NCBI RefSeq assembly: GCF_014217835.1
Contig: NZ_CP055263.1
Coordinates: forward strand, 620,001-684,000
Source: Metabacillus sp. KUDC1714
GTDB lineage: Bacteria > Bacillota > Bacilli > Bacillales > Bacillaceae
Reading direction: 5' to 3'
Length of the DNA: 64,000 bases
The notes beneath the pieces were generated by a model. That model was given only the letters and a program-made list of their open reading frames with translations. It was not told where the DNA came from and searched no databases. The translations under genes and the position numbers were made by a program. Below are positions 1-8,628 of the stretch, one piece after another (within the stretch, counting starts at the first letter, position 1; each line of letters starts with the position of its first letter).

Positions 1-276
1 CATCCACCGTTAAGCTTGTCAACATCTTTTTTAATTTCAAAATCAATGTACTCGATGTTGATTTTCACTACTTCATCAGCGACGTTTAATAATATATCAC
101 GATAAAAAACTTATATCAAGTACTTTTTAAGTAAAACTTTATTTATTTATGATTTTAATTTTATTATTAAGAATAATATAAGAAGTGATTGATTGATTCA
201 CCCATGATTCAGCATCTTACCGCATATTTCTTCAACAAAAAAAGGCGACTAACCCGTCACCCACAAAGAAATAAAA
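1..276. other. Window edge, possible partial reading frame
   Basis: No complete gene is visible. On the minus strand about 35 codons are open at positions 1-106 and run off the window edge, reading ..VADEVVKINIEYIDFEI... I see no ATG with a ribosome binding site, so this is either the interior of a gene or a remnant. The rest is AT-rich sequence with no structure I can support. Confidence 0.2.
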
Positions 277-990
277 CTAATAATCGAATTTCCCTATCTT
301 ATATTGATGCCCAAGCATTAATACTTCTTCACATTCTTCTAATCGACCTTCTTCTTTAAGAACGTTACTTAAAATTACAAAAGCAGGAATACGTGGCGGT
401 CGTATCCCTTCATTACTCGCTGTTTTCAAGAGTATTGGCGCTAATTCAATATGAAGCTTACAATATACTTTACATTTTTGCATGGAGGCCTCATCATTTT
501 CACGCAACAGATAATGCATTTTTATTAATTCCTGATATGCACGATGGATCATTATCGGAGTAAAAGCTCGATTCACGATCTCCATTAATATTTTTTCTGT
601 TAGTTCGTATTCCTTCGATTCATATGACCATGATGCAAGTCCAAATAAAAAACTACAATCACTTCTCTTCGTTTTTACATTACTATCGGTATGATCAAAT
701 TCCTCTGACTTAATTTTCCCTCCAAAAGACCATTTTGTACAATTTCTTAAAAATGCTCTTTCATATCCTTTTAATTGATGCCAAAAGTCATCAAGCTTGA
801 GCTGATGAATAATTCCACCATATAGTTTTTCACTCTGAATTTGGTTCACTTGTTTTACTAACGATACATTTTTTAAACTTAATAGTTTTTTTAACCCCAA
901 ATCATTCACCTCTTGGACAATCTCAGATGAATTATATGAAGATCTCATCACATTCATTACTACAAAGCCACACCATCTCATACCTTCCAT
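277..990 (-). CDS. Hypothetical protein with TPR-like C-terminal half
   Basis: I do not recognise this 237-residue protein. It has no signal peptide or membrane segment. The C-terminal 120 residues are helical and resemble tetratricopeptide helix pairs (HRAYQELIKMHYLLRE and VLKEEGRLEECEEVL), as in the C-terminal parts of Bacillus peptide-sensing regulators, but there is no helix-turn-helix in the N-terminal part. The start is uncertain: ATGs at residues 1, 4, 12 and 15 are possible and none has a clear ribosome binding site. The gene diverges from thiT. Function is unknown. Confidence 0.6.
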   Translation of the reverse strand: MEGMRWCGFVVMNVMRSSYNSSEIVQEVNDLGLKKLLSLKNVSLVKQVNQIQSEKLYGGIIHQLKLDDFWHQLKGYERAFLRNCTKWSFGGKIKSEEFDHTDSNVKTKRSDCSFLFGLASWSYESKEYELTEKILMEIVNRAFTPIMIHRAYQELIKMHYLLRENDEASMQKCKVYCKLHIELAPILLKTASNEGIRPPRIPAFVILSNVLKEEGRLEECEEVLMLGHQYKIGKFDY

Positions 991-1060
991 TACACAAACT
1001 ACTTGCCTGTTCTATTTATAATCATGTATAGTAAGTATCAAAATAAAATAACGCATGTAA

Positions 1061-1152
1061 ACCACAAGGGGAGCCATAGCTGAGATTGAACGTTGTAAAA
1101 ATCGTTCTAACCCTTCGAACCTGTTAGTTAGCACTAGCGTAGGGATGTGGAT
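1061..1152 (+). promoter_or_regulatory. TPP riboswitch (THI element)
   Basis: The conserved thi-box blocks appear in order: ggggagcc, gctgagat, acccttcgaacctgtt and agcactagcgtagggatgtgg. This RNA binds thiamine pyrophosphate. It lies 155 bp upstream of thiT on the same strand and is followed by an intrinsic terminator, so TPP should cause premature termination. Confidence 0.96.
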
Positions 1153-1161
1153 GGCCATATT

Positions 1162-1208
1162 AAAAGCAATGTTTGGAACCATCACCATATTCCAAGTATT
1201 GCTTTTTT
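1162..1208 (+). terminator. Riboswitch expression-platform terminator
   Basis: Arms aaaagcaatgtttggaa and ttccaagtattgctttt form a hairpin followed by a T run, between the TPP riboswitch and thiT. It is the probable off-state of the switch. Confidence 0.9.
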
Positions 1209-1307
1209 GTATTTTCACTCCTAGAAGCAGTCATATTAGTTATCTTTTAATAGTAGTGGCAACTATAGGTTACTTTTTGGTTTTATGTAAAGAGAGAGGT
1301 TTTTAGT

Positions 1308-1880
1308 TTGAAAGTAAATCAACGTTTACTATTTTTAGTTGAGGTGGCGATGTTATCAGCATTGGCATTCTTATTAGATTTATTATCAGGTGTTATCGGA
1401 AAACTACCACAAGGCGGCTCGATTTCATTAGGAATGATTCCTGTTTTTATTATTGCCTTTAGATGGGGAGTAAAAGGCGGGCTTTTATCAGGTTTATTAT
1501 TCGGACTTCTCCAAGCATTTCTAGGAAGTCCATATATTATTCATCCAATACAAGGATTCCTTGATTACTATTTAGCTTTCACAGTCATTGGTCTGAGTGG
1601 GATTTTCTTCAAGAAGATTCAAACTGCTTTACTAGATAAAAAGCAAAAAACGGCTATATTGTACATTACGCTTGGTACTTTGCTTGGTGGTATACTTCGT
1701 CTTACTATTCATGTCCTAGCAGGAGTGTTCTTTTTTGCTTCATTAACACCTAAAGGAACACCAGTGTTAATTTACTCAATTGGATATAATGCTTCATATA
1801 TGATTCCTACTATTATTGTCTCAGCAATAGTTGTTAGTTTCTTATTAATAACTGCACCACGTTTAGTTACTAGAAAATAA
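1308..1880 (+). CDS. thiT: Thiamine transporter ThiT (ECF S component)
   Basis: This is a 190-residue, strongly hydrophobic protein with about six membrane segments. It matches the ThiT/YuaJ family, the substrate-binding S component that takes up thiamine with a shared ECF energising module (EcfA, EcfA', EcfT) encoded elsewhere. The motif GGSISLGMIPVFIIAFRWG and the later IIHPIQGFLDYYLAF stretch are typical of the family. The start is TTG at 1308, with AGAGAGAGG 7-8 bases upstream. The TPP riboswitch in its leader independently supports the assignment. A terminator follows at once, so the gene is monocistronic. Confidence 0.95.
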   Translation: MKVNQRLLFLVEVAMLSALAFLLDLLSGVIGKLPQGGSISLGMIPVFIIAFRWGVKGGLLSGLLFGLLQAFLGSPYIIHPIQGFLDYYLAFTVIGLSGIFFKKIQTALLDKKQKTAILYITLGTLLGGILRLTIHVLAGVFFFASLTPKGTPVLIYSIGYNASYMIPTIIVSAIVVSFLLITAPRLVTRK

Positions 1881-1886
1881 TGAGTC

Positions 1887-1916
1887 TAAACCTTGGATAA
1901 AAGTCCAAGGTTTTTT
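1887..1916 (+). terminator. Terminator after thiT
   Basis: The hairpin aaccttgga/tccaaggtt is followed by a run of T residues, 7 bp after the thiT stop. Confidence 0.9.
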
Positions 1917-2036
1917 GTATTGTTTAGACAAGGTAATAAAGGGTAAATAGAAATGACTCTATCATCCGTTCTATTTTTTAGTAAAAATAACATTCCTAGA
2001 AATACTAGTATTATGACTAATTTCAGGAGGGTGCTC

Positions 2037-2831
2037 ATGAATCTATATGATGAAAATAGGTTTGCAAATAAAGTAGCTGTTGTTACAGGTGGAAGCTCGG
2101 GAATTGGACGTGCTGCGGCAATTCATTTAGCTAAACAAGGAGCAAAGGTTTGTTTAATGGATATTAAGGAAGAGAATGCAGAAAAGGTGAAGAAAGAAAT
2201 TGAAGAATTTCAAGGTGAGGCACTAATTACAGATGTTGATCTTTCCGACCATAATCGAGTGAAGGAAGGAATTGAAGAAATAGTAGACAAATGGGGCAGA
2301 TTAGATATTGTATTTGCAAATGGTGGGATTAACGGAGTTCTTGCTCCCATCGAAGATTTGAGTCCAGAAGATTGGGATAATACTCTACAAATTAATTTAA
2401 AGGGTACGTTTCATACGATTAAATATGCAATACCAAAAATGAAGGATAATGGTGGAAGTATTATTATCACTAGTTCAATTAATGGAAGCAGAGTTTTTTC
2501 AAACTTTGGTATGGCTGCATATAGCACTTCTAAAGCCGGTCAAGTTGCTTTTGCAAAAATGGCAGCTTTGGAGCTGGCCCAATATAAAATAAGGGTAAAT
2601 GTTATCTGTCCCGGTGCAATCGAAACGAATATTGGAATGAACACGAAAAAAACACCGGAAGTTAAAAAGATTGAAATACCTGTTGAGTATCCAGAAGGAA
2701 GCCAGCCATTGGAACATGGTCCTGGGAAGCCAGAGCATGTTGCTCAACTTGTTTCCTTCCTCGCATCTGAGGAATCTAGTCATATTACTGGAAGTGAGAT
2801 TTATATTGATGGAGCAGAATCTTTATTATAA
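2037..2831 (+). CDS. SDR family NAD(P)-dependent oxidoreductase
   Basis: A 264-residue classical short-chain dehydrogenase/reductase. The Rossmann glycine motif TGGSSGIG is near residue 20, a variant NGG (ANGGING) replaces the usual NAG, the catalytic Ser lies in IITSSING, and the YSTSK stretch supplies the active-site Tyr and Lys. The PG motif (VICPGAIETNI) follows, and the family-typical G-x-x-IYIDGA end is present. The start is set at ATG 2037, because AGGAGGGTG precedes it by 5 bases and the upstream 28 codons lack a ribosome binding site. Substrate cannot be told from sequence; Asp at the end of beta-2 (LMDIK) favours NAD. Confidence 0.9.
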   Translation: MNLYDENRFANKVAVVTGGSSGIGRAAAIHLAKQGAKVCLMDIKEENAEKVKKEIEEFQGEALITDVDLSDHNRVKEGIEEIVDKWGRLDIVFANGGINGVLAPIEDLSPEDWDNTLQINLKGTFHTIKYAIPKMKDNGGSIIITSSINGSRVFSNFGMAAYSTSKAGQVAFAKMAALELAQYKIRVNVICPGAIETNIGMNTKKTPEVKKIEIPVEYPEGSQPLEHGPGKPEHVAQLVSFLASEESSHITGSEIYIDGAESLL

Positions 2832-3190
2832 CAGTCATAAGTAAGAAATACAGATGCTTATCGTCAAAATTACTTAATTAAACCTATTATTCAAAGAATA
2901 TTAATTATGCTAAATGAAAAAGGATCATTCAAAATATGGATGATCCTTTTTCTGTCTATACATTCTCCTTTGATACACTATTCTTTCAATACAAAATCCC
3001 CAAAACTTTCACTGACCTGTTCCGTTAAAATGAGATTAAGCAATTTAATAGAATGATAAATCTTCCTATACTCTAGTTCCCTTTTAGAAACGCACCCGAT
3101 GTTCTATGAAAGTTTATGAAAAAGTTATCATATTAAGAGAAGCTTGAGCATGTATTAATAGAAAGAATAGATTGTAAAAAAGGCGGAGGA
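2832..3190. other. Intergenic region
   Basis: Apart from the terminator near 2916-2952, this 360-bp stretch is AT-rich with no ORF or repeat I can support. It presumably holds the promoter of the small membrane protein gene that follows. Confidence 0.5.
2916..2952 (+). terminator. Terminator after SDR gene
   Basis: Arms aaaaaggatcat and atgatccttttt form a hairpin with T residues on the plus strand. The near-symmetric A/T flanks allow function in both directions. Confidence 0.85.
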
Positions 3191-3194
3191 CTTG

Positions 3195-3386
3195 ATGATG
3201 AATATTTCTTTTGCAGTAATGTTACTTACACTTTTTTTATCATTATTCCATTTTTCTTACGGTTATAAGGAAGCGATACGAATTAGTAATGAAGAGGGAC
3301 CAGTTCAAGGGTTGACTGTTATTTTCAGCCTTCCTTTAGGGTTTACATTTGCTTATTTGTCATCGATTTTTTATCAACAAGTTTAA
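3195..3386 (+). CDS. Small membrane protein, unknown function
   Basis: A 63-residue protein with two hydrophobic helices (about residues 3-22 and 40-60) separated by a short charged loop (YKEAIRISNEEGPVQG). GGAGGA lies 4 bases before ATG 3195 and 7 before ATG 3198; either can be the start, and an upstream in-frame TTG is too close to the ribosome binding site. A terminator follows, so it is probably a single-gene unit. I do not recognise the family; the size and topology resemble small Bacillus membrane proteins. Confidence 0.7.
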   Translation: MMNISFAVMLLTLFLSLFHFSYGYKEAIRISNEEGPVQGLTVIFSLPLGFTFAYLSSIFYQQV

Positions 3387-3398
3387 CATATGCAGTTT

Positions 3399-3427
3399 TA
3401 GCGTTATGCATATAGCATAACGCTTTT
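3399..3427 (+). terminator. Terminator
   Basis: Perfect arms agcgttatgc/gcataacgct are followed by TTTTTTA, directly after the small membrane protein gene. Confidence 0.9.
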
Positions 3428-3476
3428 TTATTCTTAGGAATTATAAAATTTGTTGAACTGTGGATAAGCGCACCAC

Positions 3477-3600
3477 ATCCAGCTCCAGCGCCTAGCCCCT
3501 CGAGGTCATAAGCTAATTTAGAATTGAAGGCAAAGGACGCCTTCTATTCTAAATCATCTTATGCTTGTCGGGGCTGTTCAAGGCGCTTGCGCTTTTGTTC
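3477..3600. repeat. Bacillus-type interspersed hairpin repeat
   Basis: The stretch begins ccagctccagcgcctagcc, ends aaggcgcttgcgctttt, and folds on itself: agcgcct pairs with aggcgct, agcccc with ggggct, and agaattgaaggc with gccttctattct. I recognise this from memory as a repeated intergenic element of many Bacillaceae genomes; its function is not established. Only one copy is in this window. Confidence 0.7.
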
Positions 3601-3700
3601 TTTGTCATAACATTTTTGAAAATTAAATAGCAAATATCATGATTTTTTTCTTAGTTCCTTCATAGATATCAATAAAGATACACCTTTATAGGAGGTTACT

Positions 3701-4828
3701 TTGAAAATAGTTAATGTGATTTTTACAAATCTTTTTTATTCTTTTCTTTCATTTATCATGACATTTGTTATTTTATTAGCTTTATTTTTAATTATGAACA
3801 TACAGGTAAGTCTTATTTTAAGTATTATCATGGTACTTCTTTCTTTCAGTCTATTTTGCTTCTGCATCTATTCGTTTGTATGTATAAATAGGAACTTTCA
3901 TTTTCTTTTTTTAAAGGGAATCAGCGGATTGGTCTCACTTGGATGTTTAACAGTCGTGTTTACGATCGTCACCGTTTTCTTTTTTTCAATAAATTTTATG
4001 ATTTCAACCGAGCTTGGCAAAAACCTTACAATAGAAGAAAAATTCGAGCTATATATGCTTCCCTTTCAAGAAGATCAAACGACACCAACTGACTATAATG
4101 CAATGAAGGAAAATAAATTAATCCAATCCTATCGAAATGTAACGATCTATTATACGCAACAGGAAAAGGAACTTCTCCCAGTAATAGAGGGAGTACTGGA
4201 TAAAGCTGATTCCTTAACAACACGTTTATTCGGGACAGTAAACGACAATAACATTGATTTAATTCTTCATGCTTCTTCTGAAGATCTTTATGAAAGAACA
4301 TCACTAATTGAAACGATGGGTTATTTTGATGATCCGAATGATATTGTCGGGGTAGCAATATCTGATCTAGATGAAATTGTTTCTGATCAGATGCCAGGTA
4401 CTTTTTATTTCCAAAGCACAATTATGCATGAATACACACATTATCGTCTACAAGCTTTTATTAAGGAGCAAGACCTTTTTGTCTACAGGATTCCTCTTTG
4501 GTTTCACGAAGGTGTCGCTGAATTCGTTGGGATGTATGATGTAGCACACCGTTATTATCCTTTTCAAGAGACGTCATTTGAAAATCTAGTGACGCATGAT
4601 GACTGGGAAAAAAAACGTTTAGAGGACTATGATGTTTATCTTCAAAGCTATTATGCAATTGACTATTTAGTAAATCACTACGGAGAAAAAATGATTAAGA
4701 CGATCATTGAAGAAACGGCTAAGGTGAATGATTTTAATGAGGGATTTACCAATGCCACAGGTATAAGCGTTAAAGATTTAGAAACAAATTATTTAAAGGA
4801 AGCTAGACAATCTATTGAGGAAAAATAA
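3701..4828 (+). CDS. Membrane-anchored zinc metalloprotease (gluzincin-like)
   Basis: A 375-residue protein. The first 100 residues hold three strongly hydrophobic segments; the rest is a soluble domain. That domain carries the zinc-protease signature HEYTH (in IMHEYTHYRL), followed about 30 residues later by WFHEGVAEFVG, whose Glu is the expected third zinc ligand. This is the arrangement of the M1/thermolysin-like gluzincins, also seen in uncharacterised Bacillus peptidase_MA-like proteins. The start is TTG with GGAGG 5 bases upstream. The catalytic domain probably faces the outside. Substrate unknown. Confidence 0.8.
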   Translation: MKIVNVIFTNLFYSFLSFIMTFVILLALFLIMNIQVSLILSIIMVLLSFSLFCFCIYSFVCINRNFHFLFLKGISGLVSLGCLTVVFTIVTVFFFSINFMISTELGKNLTIEEKFELYMLPFQEDQTTPTDYNAMKENKLIQSYRNVTIYYTQQEKELLPVIEGVLDKADSLTTRLFGTVNDNNIDLILHASSEDLYERTSLIETMGYFDDPNDIVGVAISDLDEIVSDQMPGTFYFQSTIMHEYTHYRLQAFIKEQDLFVYRIPLWFHEGVAEFVGMYDVAHRYYPFQETSFENLVTHDDWEKKRLEDYDVYLQSYYAIDYLVNHYGEKMIKTIIEETAKVNDFNEGFTNATGISVKDLETNYLKEARQSIEEK

Positions 4829-4857
4829 AGCCTGCACATTCAGCTAGCAGGCTTTAA
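4826..4857. terminator. Convergent terminator
   Basis: Arms aaagcctgc/gcaggcttt sit between two convergent genes and can stop both. The minus-strand transporter stop codon lies inside the hairpin, so the terminator overlaps its last codons. Confidence 0.85.
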
Positions 4858-5748
4858 TTCATTCGTGGATAATTTCTTTAAACGTTTTTCAAGTAAAAAC
4901 AAAATGATACCAACCATTATAATAGAGCCACCGATAACCTGCGGGAGAATAACCTTCTCATCTAGTAAATAGTAAGCAAGTATAATGGCACCTACTGGTT
5001 CTAATAGAATCATGACGGAGATTACATTTGTGCTAATCCACTTTAATGACCAATTAAATAATGAATGACCTAATAATGTCGGGACGATTGCTAACAAAAT
5101 AAAATAATACCAATCTTGCATTGGATAAGGTGATAATGGATAGTGCAAAAGCAAACAATAAAGCAACAATGTAATCGAGCTAATACCATACACTATAAAC
5201 GTGTATAATGTTAAAGAATGTCGCTTTCTAATCCCTTGCCCTAATAGCAAATACGCGGTTATCATCGCACATGCTGCAAGTGCTAACACATCCCCAAACA
5301 ATGCAAGGCCACTTATTTGAAAATCTCCCCAGCTAATGATGACACTGCCAACAATTGCAATTACCCCACTAAATATTGCAATTCCCGAAATCCTTTCTTT
5401 AAAAAAGAAATACGTTCCAATAAACGCAAATAATGGCTGTAGCGTAACGAGGACAACAGAGCTTGCAACAGAGGTGAAATTCAATGATTCAAACCATAAA
5501 ATAAAATGAAAGGCTAAAAGCACACCAGCGATTGTCGAATATAACCAATCTTTCTTTGACATCGCATTTAACTCACCTAGACTTTTTATGAAAAATAACG
5601 GCGCGATAAGGATTGTTGAAAAAAACAATCGATAAAAGGCAATAACAGGTGCCGGAGCAGAAGTTAGCTTAACAAATATCGCAGAGGTTGATACAGCAAT
5701 GACACCAATAAGTAGTGCTGCGTAAGGATATATGCGTGAAGAATTCAT
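4840..5748 (-). CDS. EamA/DMT family transporter
   Basis: A 302-residue membrane protein with ten predicted helices made of two EamA repeats (about residues 5-140 and 150-285), the architecture of drug/metabolite exporters. Family features include SAIFVKLTSAPAPVIAFYR in the first repeat and LLEPVGAIILAYYLLDE in the last. ATG 5748 is chosen because AGGTGA lies 8 bases upstream; an in-frame GTG at 5760 would overlap that site. Transported compound unknown. Confidence 0.88.
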   Translation of the reverse strand: MNSSRIYPYAALLIGVIAVSTSAIFVKLTSAPAPVIAFYRLFFSTILIAPLFFIKSLGELNAMSKKDWLYSTIAGVLLAFHFILWFESLNFTSVASSVVLVTLQPLFAFIGTYFFFKERISGIAIFSGVIAIVGSVIISWGDFQISGLALFGDVLALAACAMITAYLLLGQGIRKRHSLTLYTFIVYGISSITLLLYCLLLHYPLSPYPMQDWYYFILLAIVPTLLGHSLFNWSLKWISTNVISVMILLEPVGAIILAYYLLDEKVILPQVIGGSIIMVGIILFLLEKRLKKLSTNELKPAS

Positions 5749-5899
5749 ACTTTGTCTCACCTACTCTTTAAAATAAAACCTTTCTCATTCTACCATGAAA
5801 GGAACAATAAATAGATGCGAAATTTGTAGATGGAATTTTCAAAAGAGGGAAAAAGTATGTAGTATAATGAAAAAGAATGACAAATCGGGGGGGAAATAT

Positions 5900-6403
5900 A
5901 TGATTTTACAGTTAAATGCAACACGGAAAGAAATCTTGATGGCCATTGAAAGCATTCCTGAACATTTATTCAATGCAAAAAAATCAGAACACACTTGGAG
6001 TGTTGGACAAGTTCTTGAACACTTACACAAGACAGAAGTTGAAATTACAAAGGCGATTTCGTACATGCTTTCATTACCACCACAAGAACCTCTAGCAGAT
6101 ATCCCACTAGCCATGACGCTTGATCGTTCAAAGAAAATAACGGCATCATCGACAATTACCCCATCATCACAAGCACTTAATAAACGAGATATTCTTGACT
6201 CTCTATCGAAATCTCGTAACCACTTATTGCAATTAATTGACACCATTCCTTCTGAGCTAGATTTGACTAGAATTGGATTTAAGCATCCAGTTTTCGATAA
6301 AATTTCTTTGAAGCAATGGATCGAATTTATTGGCTATCATGAGAAAAGGCATTTAGCACAGATTGAAGAAATAAAGGATGCTATTACAACTGAAAGTGTC
6401 TAA
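5900..6403 (+). CDS. DinB family protein
   Basis: A 167-residue protein of the DinB/YfiT four-helix-bundle superfamily, which includes metal-dependent bacillithiol transferases. The three metal-binding His are visible: one in LEHLHKTE and two in GYHEKRHLAQI. The WSVGQVLEHL motif is typical. ATG 5900 is chosen because a run of seven G ends 6-7 bases upstream, and the 35 codons before it lack a ribosome binding site. It is followed after 25 bp by the SGNH hydrolase gene, probably in one operon. Confidence 0.85.
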   Translation: MILQLNATRKEILMAIESIPEHLFNAKKSEHTWSVGQVLEHLHKTEVEITKAISYMLSLPPQEPLADIPLAMTLDRSKKITASSTITPSSQALNKRDILDSLSKSRNHLLQLIDTIPSELDLTRIGFKHPVFDKISLKQWIEFIGYHEKRHLAQIEEIKDAITTESV

Positions 6404-6428
6404 TCACAAGGAGGATTTACAATTAAAT

Positions 6429-7688
6429 ATGATTAAAAAGCTACCTTTCCTTTTTGCTATTATACTTCTATTAAATGTAGTGTGTTCATCGTTTGTTGCT
6501 GCAAATGAACCTGAGAAATTGAACATTTTATCATTAGGTGATTCGATTACGTTTGGCTATGGTCTTGAAGAGCCAACTAAAAACGCCTTCCCTTATTTAA
6601 TCGCGAATGGAGCAAGTGAAGTAGAAAATATTAGTTTTCCAGGCTGGACATCCACTGAATTATTAACAGAAATCCGAAAGGAAGAATATACACCTCAGCT
6701 CCAACAAGCAGATGTGATTACATTATACATTGGGGCAAACGATTTGATGCAGGCTGTAGAGCTTACGGAAATCTTACATTCACAACAACCAGTTATGTTG
6801 ACAGAAGAGATACAAGTACAAATAGGACTAGCAACTCAAGCTCTGGCTGAAAATTTAAAAGAGACAATTAAGCATATTCGAACAAATACAGAAGCACCTA
6901 TCTTAATATATTCTATATATAATCCATTCGCAGTTAATACGGAAAATGCCTTTGCAGGTTCCTTACATATGATGGGTGAGCAAATAACAACAATCGTTAA
7001 CAGTAATGTAATTAGTCAAGCTGCATTACTACCAGGAATCTATTACCTTGATGCATACTCCGCTTTTGCTGGTAAACAAGCAGCTTACGTTATTCCAGGT
7101 GATATTCATCCTACTGTTGCCGGTCATCAAGCGTTAGCGCAACTCGCAACAACTAAAATTGTTGAACTTCAACCAAAAGAACTGATTATTGAACTCACAC
7201 TTTCAACCGAAGCAGAAACCACTGAACCGGTTGTTGTTACGATCGGGGAAATCGCGGATGTAGAAAAAATGAAATGGTTGCCCGTAGAAAAGGGTACAGT
7301 AGACTTTGCTAATGCGGGTAACGATATCAATGAGAATAAATTTGAAGTATCTGAAAATGGCAAATATACGATTTATGTAAAAACTACGAATCAAGAAGCT
7401 GTCACAACAATTGAAATTAAAAACATCAAGACAGTTCCCGATAAAGAAGAGGAACCTGTTGTTGAAGAGCCGCCAACAGAACAACCAGAAGAAAATAAAC
7501 CAACAACACCAGTCGGTAAACCCGAACCTGTTGAGCCTACTCCTGAGAAAGTAGGTCAAGAGGAACAAGAACAAGTTAAAGCCGAGGAAACATCTAAGGT
7601 TGAAAAACCGGCAAAACCTATCGTAAAATCTGGACATACCTTACCAAACACTGCTACTTCAATATATAGCTTTTTAATAACTGGATAA
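6429..7688 (+). CDS. Secreted SGNH/GDSL hydrolase with truncated cell-wall sorting signal
   Basis: A 419-residue protein. An N-terminal signal peptide (about residues 1-26) is followed by an SGNH esterase domain with block I LSLGDSITFGYG, block III GANDLM and block V DIHPTVAGH, so Ser, Asn, Asp and His are all present. A short beta domain and a Pro/Glu-rich wall-spanning linker follow. It ends LPNTATSIYSFLITG and stops; the LPNTA motif is that used by class D sortases of bacilli. The hydrophobic helix and basic tail that should follow are still encoded after the TAA, so anchoring is probably lost. AAGGAGGA lies 13 bases before ATG, unusually far. Probably cotranscribed with the DinB gene. Confidence 0.85.
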   Translation: MIKKLPFLFAIILLLNVVCSSFVAANEPEKLNILSLGDSITFGYGLEEPTKNAFPYLIANGASEVENISFPGWTSTELLTEIRKEEYTPQLQQADVITLYIGANDLMQAVELTEILHSQQPVMLTEEIQVQIGLATQALAENLKETIKHIRTNTEAPILIYSIYNPFAVNTENAFAGSLHMMGEQITTIVNSNVISQAALLPGIYYLDAYSAFAGKQAAYVIPGDIHPTVAGHQALAQLATTKIVELQPKELIIELTLSTEAETTEPVVVTIGEIADVEKMKWLPVEKGTVDFANAGNDINENKFEVSENGKYTIYVKTTNQEAVTTIEIKNIKTVPDKEEEPVVEEPPTEQPEENKPTTPVGKPEPVEPTPEKVGQEEQEQVKAEETSKVEKPAKPIVKSGHTLPNTATSIYSFLITG

Positions 7689-7763
7689 TGTTTAATAGTA
7701 GTTGGTAGTGGTGTATTAATGATTCAATGGAAACGTAAAACAAAGGTATCTAATACACTTTAA
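7689..7763 (+). other. In-frame remainder of the sorting signal after a stop codon
   Basis: Directly after the TAA at 7686-7688 the same frame continues CLIVVGSGVLMIQWKRKTKV.. to a second TAA at 7761. A hydrophobic half-helix followed by Trp-Lys-Arg-Lys is the standard end of an LPxTG-type sorting signal. The stop therefore splits an otherwise intact signal. Confidence 0.8.
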
Positions 7764-7770
7764 TGAATAA

Positions 7771-7808
7771 AGCCCCATCCTATAAAATCAATATTTAGGA
7801 TGGGGTTC
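7771..7808. terminator. Convergent terminator
   Basis: Arms ccccatccta/taggatgggg lie between the convergent SGNH hydrolase and repeat-protein genes. T-rich flanks on both strands suggest use in both directions. Confidence 0.85.
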
Positions 7809-7824
7809 TTTAGTTAGGTAACCG

Positions 7825-8628
7825 CTATTCTGTTTCTCCACCAGAGGATTCCCCTTTATGGAAACCACCTTTGTGTCCGCCAAAATGAAAGCCTCTTTCT
7901 CCATCAAATGGGAAAAGCTTCTGCGCTTTTGCTTCATCTGCATAGTTTGTGAAAACTTCCTCCATGATTTCACGGGTTGTTTTATCTTTCGTATCTATTC
8001 CTAGTTTTTCTGCAGTTTGAAGGACCTTTTTATCCATTACTTCCTTCACTAGCTCCCTCTCGTCTTTCCCTTCTGTTTCAATGCCTAGTTCTGCAGCATC
8101 TTTCTTAAGGCTAGCTTCACGAACTTCTTTTGCTAAATCTTCAAGCTCTTTTCCTTTTGTTTCTATCTTTAATTCTTTTGCTTTGTTTAAAATGAGTGTT
8201 TCTCTTACTTCATTCGCTAGATCATCAATCTCTTTTCCTTCTGTTTTAATACCAAGTTCTTTCGCTTTATTTTGAATGCGTGTTTTTCTAACTTCTTGAG
8301 CTAAGTCATCGACTTCTTTTCCCTCAGTTTTAATACCGAGCTCTTTCGCTTCTTGTTTCAAGTGAGCCTCACGAACCTCTTCTGCAAGCTGCTTTGCCTC
8401 TTTCCCTTCTGTTTCAATCCCTAATTTTTCTGCTTGTCTTTGAAGAAACTCTAAATGATCCTCAGGATCACCATGTCGATGACCAAGACCAGAATATGTC
8501 ACCTCACGCTGTACTTCTTCAACTGACGCTTTCGTTGCCTGCACCTCTTCAGCATAAGCTTGACTTGCTCCAACAACTCCTAGAGTCAATACTCCAGATA
8601 GGGCAAATGTGAGTGTTTGTTTCTTCAT
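7825..8628 (-). CDS. Secreted protein with six tandem 28-residue repeats
   Basis: A 267-residue protein with a clear signal peptide (MKKQTLTFALSGVLTLGVVG, cleavage near AYAEE). After about 70 residues come six uninterrupted repeats of exactly 28 residues, pattern xAKELGIxTEGKExxxLAxEVRExxLxx, from QAEKLGIETEGKE to TAEKLGIDTKDKT. The repeats are rich in Glu and Lys and should form helix-loop-helix units, loosely like SAP-type small helical repeats. The tail is rich in Gly, His and Glu (GFHFGGHKGGFHKGE) and could bind metal. I do not recognise the family. It has its own ribosome binding site, is monocistronic and converges on the SGNH hydrolase gene. Confidence 0.8.
   Translation of the reverse strand: MKKQTLTFALSGVLTLGVVGASQAYAEEVQATKASVEEVQREVTYSGLGHRHGDPEDHLEFLQRQAEKLGIETEGKEAKQLAEEVREAHLKQEAKELGIKTEGKEVDDLAQEVRKTRIQNKAKELGIKTEGKEIDDLANEVRETLILNKAKELKIETKGKELEDLAKEVREASLKKDAAELGIETEGKDERELVKEVMDKKVLQTAEKLGIDTKDKTTREIMEEVFTNYADEAKAQKLFPFDGERGFHFGGHKGGFHKGESSGGETE

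Noticed and set aside
1012..1218. 68-codon minus-strand ORF
   Set aside because: It is the complement of the TPP riboswitch and its terminator; no ribosome binding site.
7900..8450. Tandem 84-bp DNA repeats resembling a CRISPR-like array
   Set aside because: They are coding repeats of a secreted protein, in frame and diverged between units; no spacers.
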